64,000 bases of DNA. Origin: UBA1494_A sp963973975. Its GTDB lineage: Bacteria; Bacteroidota; Bacteroidia; Flavobacteriales_E; Vicingaceae. The notes beneath the pieces were generated by a model. The model did not search any database, had not been told where the DNA came from, and was given only the letters and a program-made list of their open reading frames with translations. Location: positions 1 to 64,000 of the forward strand of contig CAXBCF010000003.1 in the NCBI GenBank assembly GCA_963973975.1, read 5' to 3'. The translations under genes and the position numbers were made by a program. The first letter of the stretch is position 1. Every line of letters begins with the position of its first letter. Below, one piece after another: positions 16,171-23,564 of the stretch.

Positions 16171-16776
16171 TTAAACTGCCGGTGCAGTAGCCTGCGCTTG
16201 TGTTGCGGGTTTGTTTCCGCCAAATACCATTTTCAACACTACAATTCCTCCCACTACGGCCACTACCCATAGCAGTCCTTTTCCGGTACTTGCCAGTTGA
16301 GTTTTTGCTTTTTGATTTTCGGCTTTCAGGTCTTCCTGGGCAACCTTTTTTTCCAGCCCCAGGGTTTTCAATTCTTCCTGCTTGGTCTTCAATTCCTCCT
16401 GAATGGCTTTGTTGACATTTTTATGTGCCTGTGCCTCCGATTTAGTCAGCGGTTTAATTTCAGAACTTGTCTTAGCAGTGATGGGAGCTTCTTCTTTTTT
16501 CTTTACTGCTTCTACCTTTGGCGGTGCTGGCCTGCTTAATTCAGGATATTTTGGATCCTTTCCTTTGGAAATGCGTCTTTCATCCCGCTTTTGTCTTCGG
16601 GCAATTACCTTTGGTTTGGAAGCACGTCTTTCCTTTCGTTTTTTTAACCACTTTCCAACAAATTCATCGTACTCGTATTCGTTCCCATATTCATCTACAA
16701 AGGAGTTATAGTTCTGATGGGGTCTTTTCCCATATAACTTTAAGTCTGAATTGGGGTCTCCAAGAAACATTGTCAT
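16171..16776 (-). CDS. Basic coiled-coil protein with C-terminal anchor
   Basis: A 201-aa protein: a Tyr/Asp-rich N-terminus (YNSFVDEYGNEYEYDEF), a very basic Arg/Lys stretch (45-75), a Pro/Lys linker, a coiled coil (about 115-165, KTKQEELKTLGLEKKVAQE) and a membrane helix (about 168-190, GLLWVVAVVGGIVVLKMVF). The basic part may contact DNA while the helix sits in a membrane, as proteins linking genome and internal membrane do in lipid-containing phages. That role is inference. Confidence 0.5.
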   Translation of the reverse strand: MTMFLGDPNSDLKLYGKRPHQNYNSFVDEYGNEYEYDEFVGKWLKKRKERRASKPKVIARRQKRDERRISKGKDPKYPELSRPAPPKVEAVKKKEEAPITAKTSSEIKPLTKSEAQAHKNVNKAIQEELKTKQEELKTLGLEKKVAQEDLKAENQKAKTQLASTGKGLLWVVAVVGGIVVLKMVFGGNKPATQAQATAPAV

Positions 16777-16808
16777 CGCTTTTCGTTTTTAATTATTACA
16801 GAATGATA

Positions 16809-17261
16809 TTATTTCACCAGAGCCGGTGCAGGTTGCCCTGGAACCAATGCTCCTTTTTTACTTTTCGTTACTAAATAGCCTCCTACCAGCAGCAGCCCTA
16901 CAACAATCATTATGGCATTGCCTCCAAATCCTGCTTTTTGTGTTTGCGGAACCTGGGCGTTTGCCGTTCCGCTGGAAGCAATGGCTTGTGGATTGGTAAT
17001 GCGTTGTTGGGTATAGGGCATGGTGGCCACCGGTGCAGGTGGTGTTGGGCTTACCGTTTGTTGCATCACTGTTGTTTCTGCACGAACCCGTTCGGTATCG
17101 GCTTTTCTTGCATCTGTTTTGGATGCTTTTCTTTCCATCCTGGCTTTGTGCCGTTCTGCTTTTCGTTGTTTACATTTTCTGCCAAAGCAGAGGAAATTGT
17201 CATAGTCCTCCGGTAATTGCCCTGATAGTCCGTAATTGTTGTATGCCAGATTCATATTCAA
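16809..17261 (-). CDS. Anchored protein with YDNFL-FG motif and basic helix
   Basis: A 150-aa protein with DYDNFLCFGRKCKQR near the N-terminus (about 19-33), a strongly basic helix (30-60), a Pro/Thr/Gln linker, and a C-terminal membrane helix (about 113-132, NAIMIVVGLLLVGGYLV). It shares the YDNFL-x-FG motif with the protein at 15475-15903. Probably another membrane-embedded particle component. Confidence 0.5.
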   Translation of the reverse strand: MNMNLAYNNYGLSGQLPEDYDNFLCFGRKCKQRKAERHKARMERKASKTDARKADTERVRAETTVMQQTVSPTPPAPVATMPYTQQRITNPQAIASSGTANAQVPQTQKAGFGGNAIMIVVGLLLVGGYLVTKSKKGALVPGQPAPALVK

Positions 17262-17266
17262 TAGGT

Positions 17267-17872
17267 TTATGTTGTTGCCGGTTGTAACTGGGGGGGGTTA
17301 TTGGCTTGTTTTACAAGCACCCATCCAACCAGACTTACTGTTACTAAAATTCCTACTCCTTTAAGCCACGCCATTTTATTGGCTTGCGACCTTTCCTGTG
17401 CAGCTTTATCCGCTACTGCTTTTTCCTGTTGGGCTTTATAGGCAAATAGCGTTGACATCGTTTTCTGACTTGCCTCAGCTCTCTTTTGTTTTTTGCTTTT
17501 GACATTTCCGATGGCACTGCCTATTCCGGCTATTGCACCCATAATCAGGTTTACATAACCATCTTCCTGTTGGGATTCTGAACCTGCTTCGTCTTCATAA
17601 GCATCATATCCGTCTTGTTTTGGAAGTCTTTCGGATATGATTTTGGCAAGCTCGAAATGGAAGGCTTTTCCTTTGGTTTCAATTCCAAATAATACCTTTT
17701 GAGTTAGCTCCCTGGCCGAAGGTTTTGGCCGGGTTTCAATACCAAACACACGCAACAGTTTGCGTATCTTCTCTGGATGGTCAGCAATTACCACACCCAG
17801 TAAACCCAATGTAATGTTGGCTTCCTCAGTCAGTTCTTTTGGAACCGGTTCGTTGTTGACTATCCTAACCAT
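17267..17872 (-). CDS. Helical protein with C-terminal membrane anchor
   Basis: From the ATG at 17872 (overlapping the upstream stop as ATGGTTAG) this gives 201 aa; a further upstream start is open but would overlap much more. The N-terminal 90 residues are helical (LTEEANITLGLLGVVIADH, then KIRKLLRVFGI). An acidic Gln/Asp/Glu stretch, a Gly/Ala-rich segment (LIMGAIAGIGSAIGNV), a basic region and a membrane helix (about 168-188) follow. Function unknown. Confidence 0.5.
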   Translation of the reverse strand: MVRIVNNEPVPKELTEEANITLGLLGVVIADHPEKIRKLLRVFGIETRPKPSARELTQKVLFGIETKGKAFHFELAKIISERLPKQDGYDAYEDEAGSESQQEDGYVNLIMGAIAGIGSAIGNVKSKKQKRAEASQKTMSTLFAYKAQQEKAVADKAAQERSQANKMAWLKGVGILVTVSLVGWVLVKQANNPPQLQPATT

Positions 17873-18509
17873 TGGCTGCCACTGTTTTAGTTTGTAAGGA
17901 TGAACCAACGAGTACACCTGCTATGAACACCAACCCTAATATGATCAGGCCTTCTTTCGCCTGCCTGAAATCACTTTGTTCTTTTTCTTCCTTTTCGTCC
18001 GCTTGTTTTTCTTCGTCTTTGCGATTGCGTAGTTCGTTCCAAACGATTTGTACTTCTTCGGCCAGGTTGGAATCATCCGGATTGCTATTGGATTTTCGGA
18101 GAATACTTTGGTAGTATTCCTCCAACTCGCCTTTACCCATATCTACTAATTGGTCAAGAAAGGTTGCTTTGTCGCCTTCACCATCATAATGAGAATGGCC
18201 ACAAACACCGCAATAATTATCTGAGGGCTGATAGGAGTAGCTGCCACAGGCTCCGCAATAACTATCTTCCTTGCCACGTTCTACTTTGAGAATGGCTTTT
18301 TTATCGGGATGTAGCTTGATTAAGTCCTTAACTGCATTTCTGCCTCGTTTCTGTACGAGAATTTTGGCAGCTTTGACCAGATCATGTGGGCTTTCCGGTG
18401 GCTCGTAACCATAGTCGTATATTAACCTGGATACGGCTTTTGGGTTCCCATACACAATATAGTCTATGCGGTTTTGAATGAACTTTGACCTTTTGCTATT
18501 GTTCTTCAT
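17865..18509 (-). CDS. Zinc-ribbon protein with C-terminal membrane helix
   Basis: A 214-aa protein. It has a helical, basic N-terminal part (1-80), then a zinc ribbon with C85-G-A-C88 and C100-G-V-C103, an acidic helical segment, and a C-terminal membrane helix (about 187-206, IILGLVFIAGVLVGSSL). It is the first gene downstream of the candidate capsid gene, separated from it by a strong terminator. The zinc ribbon could bind nucleic acid or another virion protein. No family recognised. Confidence 0.55.
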   Translation of the reverse strand: MKNNSKRSKFIQNRIDYIVYGNPKAVSRLIYDYGYEPPESPHDLVKAAKILVQKRGRNAVKDLIKLHPDKKAILKVERGKEDSYCGACGSYSYQPSDNYCGVCGHSHYDGEGDKATFLDQLVDMGKGELEEYYQSILRKSNSNPDDSNLAEEVQIVWNELRNRKDEEKQADEKEEKEQSDFRQAKEGLIILGLVFIAGVLVGSSLQTKTVAANG

Positions 18510-18532
18510 TGCTTTTTCTGTTTATGTTCAAT

Positions 18533-18579
18533 CAAAAACAGCCAAAGCGGGGACTTTGAAAGGCCTCGACTTTGGCTGT
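18533..18579 (-). terminator. Rho-independent terminator after candidate capsid gene
   Basis: On the minus strand a 10-bp perfect stem (arms 18570-18579 and 18538-18547, ACAGCCAAAG and its complement) is extended by five more pairs (one G-U) around an 11-nt loop, then followed by TTTTTG. It lies 56 bases downstream of the stop at 18635. Placing a strong but probably leaky terminator directly after one gene raises that transcript over the rest, as expected for the most abundant virion protein. Confidence 0.75.
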
Positions 18580-18634
18580 CTTAATTGGTTGAACAAAGCC
18601 TCAATAAGTGGTTTGCACCGCTTCGGTTTTATTC

Positions 18635-19522
18635 TTAGCGTCTTCGCCTTCTCATAAAGCCACCCCTGCGAGGTCTCCGTCTTGCCGTCTTTTTGACTGG
18701 TCTCCTGCGAACAACTTTTTTCACCTTCCTTTTCGGTTTCAGGCCGAAAGCAGTTGGTTTTTTAGTTCGCAAAAGGTCAAGCTGTGGTAATCCGGTAGTT
18801 CTCGGTGCTTGGGAAAGTTCGGCTACGTTTTGGCCTTTGAGCAGGTTACCCATGTTCGCTCTTGCCTTCATTGTGAAGGTGAACACCACCGTAACGCCAT
18901 CCTTAATAAGGAACCTTAACGAATCCTGCCCAGTAACGTCCATTTCAAAGTTGTTGTCGTCAATGAGCTGTTGCGTAAAGTTCTGTGGGGATGTTGCGTT
19001 TCGTGGCTGGTAAACCCTAACCGTGTTAGAACCTGCTGCTGTTCGCTTTGTAACTTTCAGTACATTGTCAAACTGCAAAGGATCCGACACGCTCATTTTC
19101 ATACCCGCTATTTTGAACGGGTTGGCCTTCGATTCTTCCCGAACCTCTTTATGAGAAGATTCCTCAACGGTTACGGTAACTCCGGCTGGCTGTGCAGCTT
19201 CTTCGTTACCTCCAAAGATGATGGCCTCGGCATCGGCTCCAGAAGTGTTCTTAACAACTACTGTAAACGTTCTGTCGTTCGGGTCAATCCGTCCGATAGA
19301 GGTTGTTTTGTAGCTGTCGAACTGATCTTCGTATTCGCCTGCCGGTAGATATTCGACTTCTTCTTCTATGTAGTCGTCATCGTAGTACGAATCTTCATTG
19401 CCTTCAAGTCCGGTATCGAACTCGTCCTCATCATCGTAATACTCATCTTCATAGTCGTAATCGTCATACCTGTCTTCGGCATCGTCTTCGTAATCCATCA
19501 ATTCGTCATCATAATCTCTCAT
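18635..19522 (-). CDS. Candidate major capsid protein, acidic head and Arg-rich tail
   Basis: A 295-aa protein in three parts. Residues 1-70 are almost only Asp, Glu and Tyr. Residues about 82-226 form a beta-rich domain of capsid-like strand pattern (FTVVVKNTSG, IIFGG, VTVTVEES, KMSVSDP, SPQNF at 178-182, LRFLIKDG, VVFTFTM). Residues 260-295 are protamine-like, mostly Arg and Lys. The central domain recurs, split by a propeller, in the 653-aa protein at 12724-14685. A basic tail suits genome contact; a terminator follows the gene. I infer the major or a major capsid protein, possibly jelly-roll. An abundant nucleoid-like structural protein is the main alternative. Confidence 0.5.
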   Translation of the reverse strand: MRDYDDELMDYEDDAEDRYDDYDYEDEYYDDEDEFDTGLEGNEDSYYDDDYIEEEVEYLPAGEYEDQFDSYKTTSIGRIDPNDRTFTVVVKNTSGADAEAIIFGGNEEAAQPAGVTVTVEESSHKEVREESKANPFKIAGMKMSVSDPLQFDNVLKVTKRTAAGSNTVRVYQPRNATSPQNFTQQLIDDNNFEMDVTGQDSLRFLIKDGVTVVFTFTMKARANMGNLLKGQNVAELSQAPRTTGLPQLDLLRTKKPTAFGLKPKRKVKKVVRRRPVKKTARRRPRRGGFMRRRRR

Positions 19523-19574
19523 GGTTTCAAGATTTTTGCGTGTTATTGAATAATTTTAGTTGCTCCGAACACTT

Positions 19575-19760
19575 TTAAGTGGTCTTCTTGGTTGAGCTTT
19601 CGGTGGATTTTTCACCGTTTTTGTTCTTGGCTGCCAATTTTTTGTCTTTGGCCTTTTTAATCGCTGGTGCAACCAGGAATGCTCCGATTGCGATACCTGC
19701 TAATCCTGCTCCTATGCAGAATGCGATTGGCTTCCAAGCAATGTCTTTTCCGTCTGCCAT
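19575..19760 (-). CDS. 61-aa membrane protein, first gene of the array
   Basis: A small protein with one Gly/Ala-rich hydrophobic helix (about 10-31, AFCIGAGLAGIAIGAFLVA) and a Lys/Ser/Thr-rich tail. It heads the minus-strand array and is 52 bases upstream of the candidate capsid gene, so both are probably made in quantity from the promoter to their right. A small abundant membrane protein next to the capsid gene fits a particle with an internal membrane. No family recognised. Confidence 0.55.
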   Translation of the reverse strand: MADGKDIAWKPIAFCIGAGLAGIAIGAFLVAPAIKKAKDKKLAAKNKNGEKSTESSTKKTT

Positions 19761-19996
19761 TTCTATTTCGTTTTAAGAATTTTTAAATGCGTTTAAGACT
19801 GTTTTTTGATTTGGTCTTTAAACCTTACAGAGTGCTAAAGTCATTGAAACAAGAAGTGTTTCCGAGCAGCGAGTTTTGACATCAGTTGAATAACAGGGGG
19901 AGTTATCGACCAGCGAAATGCCCAAAATCTGTTGAAAGATTTTTTGGGGGAGAAAGGGTATTTTTGTATTTAAGGGAATTATTTATTTAAGGGAAG
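19761..19996. promoter_or_regulatory. Divergent intergenic region driving array and defence island
   Basis: These 236 bases separate the minus-strand structural array from the plus-strand defence genes, so both promoters should be here. On the plus side a -7-like TATTTTTG (19959-19966) precedes the GTG start at 19997, but a -33 TTTG at the right distance is not clear. Two TTTAAGGGAA copies lie just upstream of that start. On the minus side only weak candidates are seen. Confidence 0.4.
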
Positions 19997-21304
19997 GTGT
20001 CAGATAAAGAAAATAATGAGAGAAAAAAGAAGCTCTTTGCTTTAAGAAGGGGATATTATTGTCCATCTTTCTTTAAGTTGGGAGTAGAAACGGTCTATAA
20101 CCTTGGAGACTTAAATACGCTTCAAACTGAACCTGAGCCGTTCTCCACCTTTTTCCATGAGTATATTCACTTTTTACAGGATGTAACTACTTCTTTCGGT
20201 TTGGCGAATGGTTGCATTATAGTTGACCGGATGAAATATGCTAACCATGAAGTATTCCGTCAGGGAGTATCATTTCAAGTTCCTTTATCGCTAAAGGAAG
20301 ATGCAACAACAGAAATCAATAAAGAAATTCACAAAGTGTATTTAGGTGATGGTTATGGATCAGCCCCAAGTGCAATTACCGTAACCAAAGTTAAAGAAGT
20401 TGATAGTGCTGTTATGCTACCTGCACCTTATAGTAAATACGTTCCGAGAGTAAAAGTTACCTTTAAGAAAGATGATACCACCGGGACTTTCGATTTTGGA
20501 GCATTTTGTATTATGGAAACAATGACCCACATAGCTCAAAACAGGTATCACACGGTTGCACACGATGCTGTGCCATACAGAGCTGGTCAATTGATAGCAC
20601 AATCAGAATATGATGTTATTGGTAAAAATGACCTTTTTGTTTTTGCATTATGTGATGCTTGTTTGATGACATTCCAACCAGGTCTGACTTTTTATCGTGC
20701 GCTTTGCCACATGAAGAATGATGGATTCTATCCCTCCAATGAAAGGGAGGTTTATGATTTTGTAATCCGAAACTTTAAAGCGGAGAATACTCCACTTATG
20801 TCCCATTTTTCATGGATGTCTGGATATGCTACCGTACAATATATCGGCTACCTGACCACAAGAACATTTGACAATGAAAGACATTGGATCCACCATGTTT
20901 TAATAAAAGCACATGAATTGAGGATAAACAATCCTTATTTTTAAATTGATATTATCAAGCAACCCCAGGTGGCCTCTCAATATTTTATTCATGTTCTTAA
21001 TGAACTGGGCACACCTTTAATGATGAATCTGGTGGGAGAAGCATGGTTTCATCCTCCAAAGGAATTAGCACACTTATCTATACAACCAGATCGGTTTTCA
21101 GCAATTTATGAGATTTTTAATCTGTTTGAATATGGGCAGACAGAATGCGAGCTAAAGTCATACTGCAAGAACTCTCCACAGGGAGATATGACAGATGATC
21201 GTTGCGATAAAGCACCCTGGGAACGGGTATCTGATAAGCAATTGTGCGGTTATGGGGCTTTTTGGCGTACATGGGGACTTACAGGATATATACCTACCAA
21301 ATAA
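19997..21304 (+). pseudogene. Zincin-like (HExxH) gene split by an in-frame stop
   Basis: Two frames, 19997-20944 (315 aa) and 20969-21304 (111 aa), lie in the same phase, and only one TAA (20942-20944) separates them. Reading through it continues without a break (NPYF, stop, IDIIKQPQVASQYF), so this is one gene of about 435 codons with a nonsense change. The first part has a zinc-peptidase motif HEYIH (54-58) in an FFHEYIHFLQD context. The second has a Cys-containing C-terminus. The start is GTG at 19997. It is either inactivated or gives a shortened protein. It is the first gene of the defence island, but the family's role is unknown to me. Confidence 0.7.
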
Positions 21305-21424
21305 TAACGCTAAATAATTGTCAATTCGTATCTTTATTGTCGCATAAGTACACTAATTTAATCCCCTTATAGAACATAAGGCGTACATTATATATTTTTA
21401 TTGGGACAATAGGATACTTATCAG

Positions 21425-21540
21425 GTATCCTTTTTACACATGATAGGTATGTTTTTGTTTGGTAGTTTAAAGGAATATCCCTAAGTTTGTACCTCACATG
21501 AGACATAAAGACACTTTATTAGTATCTTTTTTACACATGA
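21425..21540 (+). promoter_or_regulatory. Paired direct repeats at abiEi, likely autoregulatory operators
   Basis: A 19-base sequence (GTATC-C/T-TTTTTACACATGA) occurs at 21425-21443 and again at 21522-21540 with one mismatch, on either side of the -7 box. A related CACATGA copy lies between them (21495-21501). The second copy includes the AbiEi start codon at 21537. AbiEi antitoxins are known to repress their own operon by binding repeats at the promoter, so these are the probable sites. Confidence 0.55.
21458..21489 (+). promoter_or_regulatory. Bacteroidota-type promoter for AbiE operon
   Basis: TTTG at 21458-21461 and TAAGTTTG at 21482-21489 are 20 bases apart, matching the Bacteroidota -33 TTTG / -7 TAnnTTTG consensus. 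Transcription should begin near 21494-21497, just upstream of the AbiEi coding region. This makes the ATG at 21537 a better start than the one at 21498, which would be almost leaderless. Confidence 0.6.
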
Positions 21541-22367
21541 AACACAAGGTAATTACAGATAAAGCAGCTCAACTTTTAAAGCATCTTTACGAAGAAGGCA
21601 AAGTATTCTTCACAGTTAAAGATGTTGAGGAGTTTTTAAGCGACACCTCAAAATCGTATGCCAAGAAAATGCTACGAGAGCTTACCGAAAGAGAGGTGAT
21701 AATGCGCTTAAAAGGAGGGTTGTATGTACTGGTTCCTTATGATACACCAGTTAGTGATTTTTTTCCTAATTGGGGTTTGGTTGGAGCCAACCTGGTAGGA
21801 AATGCAAATTACTACATTGGCTATTACAGCGCATTAAAAATGCACGGTTTTACAACACAGCCTTCGATGCAGGAACAAGTGGTAACGGACAAGCGAATGA
21901 AACCGACCATTCAGAAAATTTGTAATGTGAAATTTCAATTCATATACCATACGGAAAAACATTTTTTTGGAACTAAAAAAATATGGACAGAGGCCTTGAA
22001 CCGTTCCTTTCCGGTATTATATAGCGACCTTGAAAAGACCATCGTGGATTGTCTCTACAAACCCGACTATGCTTTTGGTATTGTTGAAGTGGCAAAGGCG
22101 ATATACCTGGCAAAAGACAAGATAAAACCGGATAAGCTAATCAGTTATGCTAAAAAGCTGAACAGTCAGGCCGTATTAAAGAGATTGGGATTTATCCTTG
22201 AACTTTATGAAATTGATTTTCCCTTTATCGAAGAACTGCAACAGATGAAAACCATATCACATGTTGCACTTGATCCAACCCACCCAAAAGAGGGAGTAGC
22301 AAACAGACGTTGGAGCATCTATATTAATGTAGATTTAAACACCATTAAACAAGCACCATTTAGTTAA
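21537..22367 (+). CDS. abiEi: AbiEi-type antitoxin / transcriptional repressor
   Basis: A 276-aa protein from the ATG at 21537 (an in-frame ATG at 21498 adds 13 residues). The N-terminal winged helix (FTVKDVEEFLSDTSKSYAKKMLRELTEREVIMRLKGGLYVLVP, shown here only as its span of roughly residues 22-64) precedes the AbiEi C-terminal domain. AbiEi proteins repress the operon and neutralise AbiEii in a type IV toxin-antitoxin system that aborts phage infection. The toxin gene follows after 2 bases. Promoter and operator-like repeats lie directly upstream. Confidence 0.85.
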   Translation: MKHKVITDKAAQLLKHLYEEGKVFFTVKDVEEFLSDTSKSYAKKMLRELTEREVIMRLKGGLYVLVPYDTPVSDFFPNWGLVGANLVGNANYYIGYYSALKMHGFTTQPSMQEQVVTDKRMKPTIQKICNVKFQFIYHTEKHFFGTKKIWTEALNRSFPVLYSDLEKTIVDCLYKPDYAFGIVEVAKAIYLAKDKIKPDKLISYAKKLNSQAVLKRLGFILELYEIDFPFIEELQQMKTISHVALDPTHPKEGVANRRWSIYINVDLNTIKQAPFS

Positions 22368-22369
22368 TT

Positions 22370-23182
22370 ATGATAACATCAGGAGAAATAGATAAAATTG
22401 CCAGAAAGCAAAATATTGAACCAATCGTAATTGAAAAAGATTTCGTTATTACATGGGTGCTTTATGGCATATCGAAACATGAAAAATTGCGGGAGAACCT
22501 TGCTTTTAAAGGAGGAACCGTTCTTAAAAAGAATTATTTTGAAGATTACCGGTATTCGGAGGATCTCGACTTTACTTTGATTGATGAAGGCATATCCAAC
22601 GAGGAAATTTTAGAAGCCTTTGCAGAATGTTTGGAGTATGTGAGCGATGAAAGTGGTCTGATATTACAAATTAATCCTGATAAAGAAAAAGTGCATAAAC
22701 CAACAGGTAGCCTGAAATTCATCATCAACTATGTTGCACCTTTGAAAGCAGCTTTGGATAACCGGTATTTGAAGGTGGACGTTACCAGAGGGGAAATCAT
22801 TGAGTTTGATTTACAGGAGCGACCGGTGTTTTACGAATATTCGGATATCCCGGAAGATTTTCAGGTGAAGTGCTATTCCCTTTCAGAAGTATTGATTGAA
22901 AAAATGACTGCGGTAATGGGTCGAACCATTCCCAGGGATATTTATGATTTATGGTACTTGTTCGAGTGTGAAGGGCTGGACTTAGCCGACCATAATATTG
23001 AATTTGAAAGCAAAGCCAGAAACAAAGGCCATGACCCGGCACAATTCAGAGAGAAGCTGGAAAATACCGAAGCCACCTATAAACGGGATTGGGAAACAAG
23101 TCTGGGAAAACAGATTAAAGATTTACCAGACTTTAAAGATGTAATGCGTGAACTAAACAAACACCTTCGTAAATTCTATTGA
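22370..23182 (+). CDS. abiEii: AbiEii/AbiGii-type nucleotidyltransferase toxin
   Basis: A 270-aa protein with the nucleotidyltransferase signature of AbiEii: FKGGT at 46-50 followed by LKK, the acidic SEDLDF motif at 63-68 and, further on, a Tyr-Asp-Leu-Trp (IYDLWYLF) segment typical of the family's C-terminal helices. AbiEii homologues transfer nucleotides to RNA targets such as tRNA and stop growth during phage infection. The gene follows the antitoxin after 2 bases, the usual order. Motifs look intact, so the pair is probably functional. Confidence 0.88.
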   Translation: MITSGEIDKIARKQNIEPIVIEKDFVITWVLYGISKHEKLRENLAFKGGTVLKKNYFEDYRYSEDLDFTLIDEGISNEEILEAFAECLEYVSDESGLILQINPDKEKVHKPTGSLKFIINYVAPLKAALDNRYLKVDVTRGEIIEFDLQERPVFYEYSDIPEDFQVKCYSLSEVLIEKMTAVMGRTIPRDIYDLWYLFECEGLDLADHNIEFESKARNKGHDPAQFREKLENTEATYKRDWETSLGKQIKDLPDFKDVMRELNKHLRKFY

Positions 23183-23184
23183 TT

Positions 23185-23496
23185 ATGGAAGCAATAAGCA
23201 AAACCAAAAACCAGCAACACAGCAACCTTTTTGCAGACCCCTGTTTTCAAATACTGCATTACTGGGATGCGGAAGAAAGCCTGTATGTAGCGATTAAAAA
23301 GAAGGATGAGTCTGGTAATCCTATTTTCCCAGGGAGAAACCTAACGGAAATTATCGAAAGCACGGTAAAACCTGCATTGAGCGAAATTTTATGCAAAGAA
23401 TTAACCGGCTATTTTGACCCGACTTACTCCTTTAGCATGGATGAAAAGTACGTGTTGCTCAATAGTGTCAATAATGTGGCGGTTTGCAATATTTAA
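23185..23496 (+). CDS. Small hypothetical protein after AbiEii
   Basis: About 103 aa from the ATG at 23185 (a TTG at 23179 is also in frame). The start lies 2 bases after the toxin stop, so it is co-transcribed with abiE. It has no membrane segment or motif that I recognise. Mixed alpha/beta composition with LTEIIESTVKPALSEIL as the clearest helix. It may be an accessory of the defence operon. Confidence 0.5.
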   Translation: MEAISKTKNQQHSNLFADPCFQILHYWDAEESLYVAIKKKDESGNPIFPGRNLTEIIESTVKPALSEILCKELTGYFDPTYSFSMDEKYVLLNSVNNVAVCNI

Positions 23497-23564
23497 TTAT
23501 AGATTTAAACTAAATCAGGATATGGAATTTCTATTTTTACAGACAAAAATTAACGAGCGATTGG

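Noticed and set aside
2080..19760. A contractile injection system or tailed-phage tail module.
   Set aside because: There is no sheath, tube, baseplate, tape-measure or AAA (ClpV-like) gene, and most products have membrane anchors.
19997..20944. The 315-aa zincin frame as a complete gene.
   Set aside because: An in-phase continuation follows the stop and reads as the C-terminal part of the same protein.
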